From Hirschia sp. (GTDB lineage: Bacteria > Pseudomonadota > Alphaproteobacteria > Caulobacterales > Hyphomonadaceae), in NCBI GenBank assembly GCA_002709235.1, contig PAQI01000024.1, forward strand, positions 241,658 to 305,657: a stretch of DNA of 64,000 nucleotides, in the 5' to 3' direction. Numbering within the stretch: position 1 is the stretch's first letter; the number at the start of each line of letters is the position of its first letter. The notes under the pieces are model-generated. The model did not search any database. It worked only from the letters and a program-made list of their open reading frames with translations, and had not been told where the DNA came from. The position numbers and the translations under genes were made by a program. Shown one piece after another: positions 60,702 to 64,000 of this stretch.

Positions 60702-61745
60702 TCAGGGGTTGTTGGAAGAGTCGATCGGCTCGCCCGCCAGCGTGTCTGCGGGGACAGCTTCGCGTTCGCCAAGGGGCTGGCGTTTGCCGATGGTGGAATC
60801 GCAGGCGGTCTGGCGTTCCAGCTGCACATTCAGTTCAGCCCCGACCAAAAAGATGAAGGCGGTCAGGTAGAACCAGAACATCATGGCGATCACGGCGGCC
60901 AGCGGGCCATAGGTTGAATTGAACAGGCCAAACTCGCGCAGCAGGGTGGAGAAGATGATCGAGACCACGATCCAGACCAGCGATCCCAATATTGCACCCG
61001 GCCACAACCAGCGCCAGCGCGGCGATTTGCGGTCCGGCCCCCAGCGATAGACGGCCATGGCCAGACCGACGACGATGGAGAACAGGACCAGCCAGCGCAA
61101 TCCCAGGATTACCAGCTCTGTCTCGTTCTGAAGGCGTACAATGGACAGCCAGACTGGCAGAACGGCCATGGTTGCAATGGCTGCAAGGAAGAAGGTGAGC
61201 GCACCCATGGTGAGGCCCAGCGAGATCAGCGTGGCACTGAAGAAACCGCGCCGGGTTGTTTCGCCATGCACAATGGTCAGCGCCTGTGAGAAGGTGCGGA
61301 TGCCATTATTGGCTGACCACAGGGCAATCAGCGTGGAGAAGATCACGCCGAAGGCGAGCGATCCGTTTTCCTCTACCATCAATCGCGCCATCTGGTTGTG
61401 TACCAGATTGACCACATCATCAGGGAAGATGTCGGAGACCGCATCAAGCTGGAGGCTGATCGCGCTTGGGTCACCAAACAGGCCATAAAGCGAAATGGCG
61501 GCTGTCAGTCCCGGAAAGACGGCAAGCACGGAGAAGAAGGCTACGCCAGCTGCGATGAGATTGATATTGTCATGGGGTATCTGGCGCAGTGTGCGAAAGG
61601 CAACCTGACGAAGGGCATTCAGCTCCATCTGGTCAGGGGCATTTGCATCGCGACCGGGCACGCCTTCATCCAGAAAGTCTTCCGCATCCGGACAGACTTG
61701 TGCGGCAGGAGTGCTGTCAGGGAAAGGATCTGTGCGTGTGGTCAT
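60702..61745 (-). CDS. YihY/BrkB-family membrane protein
   Basis: 347 residues with six helices (YihY/virulence factor BrkB, UPF0761): NINLIAAGVAFFSVLAVFPGLTAAISLYGLF starts the domain at residue ~62; ALWSANNGIRTFSQALTIVHGETTRRGF and FNSTYGPLAAVIAMMFWFYLTAFIFLVGAELN are the defining blocks. The N- and C-terminal ~50 residues are acidic and disordered. The function is debated; earlier RNase BN naming is wrong. Between coaBC and ubiB on the same strand, 54 and 45 bases away. Confidence 0.92.
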   Translation of the reverse strand: MTTRTDPFPDSTPAAQVCPDAEDFLDEGVPGRDANAPDQMELNALRQVAFRTLRQIPHDNINLIAAGVAFFSVLAVFPGLTAAISLYGLFGDPSAISLQLDAVSDIFPDDVVNLVHNQMARLMVEENGSLAFGVIFSTLIALWSANNGIRTFSQALTIVHGETTRRGFFSATLISLGLTMGALTFFLAAIATMAVLPVWLSIVRLQNETELVILGLRWLVLFSIVVGLAMAVYRWGPDRKSPRWRWLWPGAILGSLVWIVVSIIFSTLLREFGLFNSTYGPLAAVIAMMFWFYLTAFIFLVGAELNVQLERQTACDSTIGKRQPLGEREAVPADTLAGEPIDSSNNP

Positions 61746-61790
61746 TGCTGGATGTTCTAACCGCGTTTCAGGATGAAGGTTCCGTCATCT

Positions 61791-63356
61791 TCATGAGGGC
61801 CTGACATATTCCAGCCCGATTCCCGCGAGCGATATCAGCGTCACGCATATCAGGAGGGACAGGAATGCGAGGAACCACAAATGCCCTGAAGACTTTCGTG
61901 GCTCGGGTGGTGGGGCTTCCATCTGGACCAGGGCAGCCTCGAAGCGATCCATCACCTCTGGCAGGCGTTTGAGGCGGTCAGTGGTTTCGGTGATCAATGT
62001 GCCCGCCGTGCTGATCGCACCCTGCGGGCCGAACTCACGCGCGACCCAGCGCTCGACAACCGGCCTGGCGGCGTTCCAGATGTCGTGATGCGGATCAATC
62101 GTCCGCGCCACGCCTTCGACCTGCACCATTGTCTTCTGAAGCATGACAAGTTCGGGGCGCATCTTCATGCCGAACTGGTGGGTGATATCGAACAATTGCA
62201 TCAGCAGGCGACCCATTGAGACGCTTTCGGCTGTTTTGCCGAAGATCGGTTCGCCCACGGATCTCAGCGCTTGTGCGAAATCCTCCACCTTGTGTTCGGG
62301 CGGTACATAACCAGCGGCGAAATGCACCTTGGCGATGCGGCTATAGTTGCGGGTGATGAAACCGTTCATGATCTCGGCGAGGAACAGGCGCTCCCTGGGG
62401 CCGATCCGGCCCATGATGCCGAAATCGATCATCGCCAGCCCATGCAGTTCGCCCTCGCGGGCAGGGGCGGTGAGGATCATGTTGCCCTCATGCACATCGG
62501 CATGGAAAAACCCGTGATCCAGCGCCGTCGCCAGAAAGCCACGCGTGACCTTGTTGGCAAGTTCCACACGGTCCACGCCTTCCAGCGCGCCCGGCTGCGT
62601 CATCGGGACACCATCCACCCAGCTGGTCGTCAGCACGCGCAGTGATGTGCGGTCCCAGTCGACCTCAGGTGCGCTGTAGAATCCGTCTGCCTTCACGATG
62701 TCGGCAAATTCAGATGCGGCACCCGCCTCGAAGCGAAAATCAAGCTCACGCGTCATGGACTGGTGCAGGGTCTTGACGAACTCCACGGCGCGCAGGCGTC
62801 GGCCTTCGGCGGAGGATTTTTCCACCACGCGCGCGCCCCTTGCCATGGCGCGAAGTTCCAGAGCGATCTTCTTTTCAACGCCGGGCCGTAACAGTTTGAC
62901 CGCCTTGAAGCCCTTGGGGGTTTCGATCTTGTGGACCTGCGCGATGGAAGCGGCGGCAATCGGGGTTGGCAGTTTCGGGAACAGTGTTTTGGCGTCGTCA
63001 CCAAATTCCGACACCAGCAAGGCTTCTGCACGCTTCTGCGAGAAGGGCGGCAGGGCATCTTTCAGGCGTCCAAGATCAGAGGCGGCGTCAAAGCCGATGA
63101 GATCCGGGCGGGTGGATAGAAACTGGCCCAGCTTGATATAGGCAGGTCCCATCTTCTCCAGCGCGCGGGCAAAGCGTTCGCCGGGCCGACCCTTGCGGCT
63201 GGCACCGGGCAGGGCCCGCAGGATTGCCCCCGCCACCTTGCCGGGCCATGGCAGGCGCGCCTTGATATCGGCAGGCATGACAACGTCATGGCGCGCCATG
63301 GTCGCACCCGCTCGCGCAAGGCGGTAATAATCGGCAATCGCCGTCAGCAAACCCAT
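61791..63356 (-). CDS. ubiB: UbiB-family ubiquinone biosynthesis kinase-like protein
   Basis: 521 residues, atypical kinase (ADCK/Coq8) needed for ubiquinone synthesis. The KxGQ motif AYIKLGQFLSTRPDLIG near residue 75, the Ala-rich loop AAASIAQVHK, the Lys in KAVKLLRPG, and DHGFFHADVHEGNM and MIDFGIMGRIG as catalytic and metal loops. A C-terminal helix (about 497-518) anchors it. It follows ubiE by 13 bases, with GAGG before its ATG, so the two form a ubiE-ubiB operon. Confidence 0.95.
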   Translation of the reverse strand: MGLLTAIADYYRLARAGATMARHDVVMPADIKARLPWPGKVAGAILRALPGASRKGRPGERFARALEKMGPAYIKLGQFLSTRPDLIGFDAASDLGRLKDALPPFSQKRAEALLVSEFGDDAKTLFPKLPTPIAAASIAQVHKIETPKGFKAVKLLRPGVEKKIALELRAMARGARVVEKSSAEGRRLRAVEFVKTLHQSMTRELDFRFEAGAASEFADIVKADGFYSAPEVDWDRTSLRVLTTSWVDGVPMTQPGALEGVDRVELANKVTRGFLATALDHGFFHADVHEGNMILTAPAREGELHGLAMIDFGIMGRIGPRERLFLAEIMNGFITRNYSRIAKVHFAAGYVPPEHKVEDFAQALRSVGEPIFGKTAESVSMGRLLMQLFDITHQFGMKMRPELVMLQKTMVQVEGVARTIDPHHDIWNAARPVVERWVAREFGPQGAISTAGTLITETTDRLKRLPEVMDRFEAALVQMEAPPPEPRKSSGHLWFLAFLSLLICVTLISLAGIGLEYVRPS

Positions 63357-63369
63357 ACTCAGCCTCGTC

Positions 63370-64000
63370 CTAGACCGCCCAGCCCATATGCAGGGCCGAC
63401 ACGCCGCCGGTGTAATTGGTCACCGACACGTTTGAAAACCCCGCCTCGCGGATCATGTCGGCGAAAACATCCTGTTTGGGAAAGCGTCTGATGGATTCAA
63501 CAAGATATTGATAAGAGTCCCGATCTCCCGTCACCAGCTTGCCCAGTGCAGGGATCACATTGAAGCTATAGGTATCATAGGCTTTTTGCATGCCTTCGGT
63601 CGCCATGTGGGAAAATTCCAGACAGGCAAAGCGTCCGCCCGGTTTCAGCACGCGGCGAAATTCACGCAGCGCAGCCGGGATGTCGACCACATTGCGAATG
63701 CCGAACGAGATCGTGACGACATCAAAGGTCTTGTCGGGAAAGGGAAGATTGGTGGCATCCGCGCAGGCCCATTGCAGGCCCGCATCGCCGCGCTGTTCCA
63801 GCCCGGCGCGCAGCATGGAGTCATTGATGTCGGACACGATCGCCCGTGCCGGTTCGCCCTTGCCACGACGCTTGCGGGTCTTTTCGGCAGCCGCCACGAA
63901 GGCGCGTGCAATGTCGCCTGTTCCGCCTGCGCAATCGAGAAGGTATTCGCCGGGCTGGGGATTGAGCCGCGCGATCATGTTGGCTTTCCAGATCCGGTGA
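63370..64000 (-). CDS. ubiE: Ubiquinone/menaquinone C-methyltransferase UbiE, 5' end outside window
   Basis: SAM-dependent C-methylation in ubiquinone synthesis. ~210 residues visible; the frame continues through HRIWKAN up to the right edge, so the ATG at 63978 is internal. The SAM site [15 protein letters not shown], the [10 protein letters not shown] segment and [16 protein letters not shown] are UbiE/COQ5 signatures, and the end [14 protein letters not shown] matches the family C-terminus. Only the first ~40 residues are missing. Confidence 0.97.
   Translation of the reverse strand, partial: HRIWKANMIARLNPQPGEYLLDCAGGTGDIARAFVAAAEKTRKRRGKGEPARAIVSDINDSMLRAGLEQRGDAGLQWACADATNLPFPDKTFDVVTISFGIRNVVDIPAALREFRRVLKPGGRFACLEFSHMATEGMQKAYDTYSFNVIPALGKLVTGDRDSYQYLVESIRRFPKQDVFADMIREAGFSNVSVTNYTGGVSALHMGWAV

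Noticed and set aside
1..64000. CRISPR arrays, insertion sequences, prophage genes, tRNA and rRNA genes
   Set aside because: No spaced direct repeats, transposase-like frames, phage proteins, cloverleaf-forming TTCGANNC regions with acceptor stems, or rRNA sequence were seen on reading both strands by eye.

Overview
The window reads as chromosomal backbone of a moderately GC-rich alphaproteobacterium. The best fit is the dimorphic, prosthecate-type Caulobacterales/Maricaulales (Hyphomonadaceae-like). The support is gene order typical of alphaproteobacteria (dnaK-dnaJ-dapB; grpE-hrcA facing rph; rdgB-hemW; mutS-glnD-murJ-trpS; usp-nifU-tsaB-rimI-fur-miaB-phoH-ybeY-corC-lnt-XRE; dut, coaBC, ubiB, ubiE), a hybrid kinase laid out like Caulobacter ShkA, and a CtrA-like box. 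Assignment below class level is inference. I see no insertion sequence, prophage, CRISPR array, rRNA or tRNA gene. Both ends cut genes: dnaK on the left, ubiE on the right.

Layout. 1-5 kb: dnaK (3' part), dnaJ, dapB, an amidase. 5-11 kb: a minus-strand group (cyclophilin lipoprotein, glyoxalase I, a membrane protein, a DUF2244 protein), then nth, an ATP-grasp protein, adenosine kinase, a 2-hydroxychromene-2-carboxylate isomerase and its divergent HxlR regulator. 11-18.6 kb: grpE and hrcA facing rph, a small cassette (LysR regulator, XRE + DUF2975 pair), rdgB-hemW and an LpoA-like lipoprotein. 18.6-29.5 kb: rsmI-yraN, a BON-domain lipoprotein, gshB, comM, a ShkA-like hybrid kinase overlapping ampG, and maeB. 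29.6-37.9 kb: mutS-glnD-murJ-trpS. 38-50 kb: a copper-chaperone lipoprotein, an unknown membrane protein, and the long usp-to-lnt backbone block ending in an XRE regulator and a LOG-family protein. 50-53.6 kb: a cyanide-insensitive type bd oxidase (cydA, cydB and a 41-residue DUF2474 subunit) and an unknown protein. 53.8-59.4 kb is the least conserved part: a Tat-type dienelactone hydrolase, two intergenic palindromic repeat elements, a perfect CRP-type operator in front of a tyrosine-rich secreted protein, a tyrosine phosphatase, chorismate mutase, a DUF2383 lipoprotein, a PspB-like protein, dut, an AEC transporter and a Gly/Asp-tailed small protein. 59.4-64 kb: coaBC, a YihY protein, ubiB and ubiE on the minus strand.

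How the genes work together. Protein folding (DnaK/DnaJ/GrpE/HrcA), nucleotide clean-up (RdgB, Dut), tRNA and rRNA modification (MiaB, TsaB, RsmI, YbeY), envelope building and lipoprotein maturation (MurJ, Lnt, LpoA-like, AmpG, DapB), Fe-S and ubiquinone metabolism (NifU-type, UbiB, UbiE) and nitrogen signalling (GlnD) dominate. The observations most worth following are regulatory: the ShkA-like kinase joined to ampG, the nested palindrome over the lysR leader, the hairpin holding the nifU ribosome-binding site, the consensus CRP site, and several short perfect palindromes in divergent intergenic regions. I did not find an obvious large, entirely new multi-gene system.
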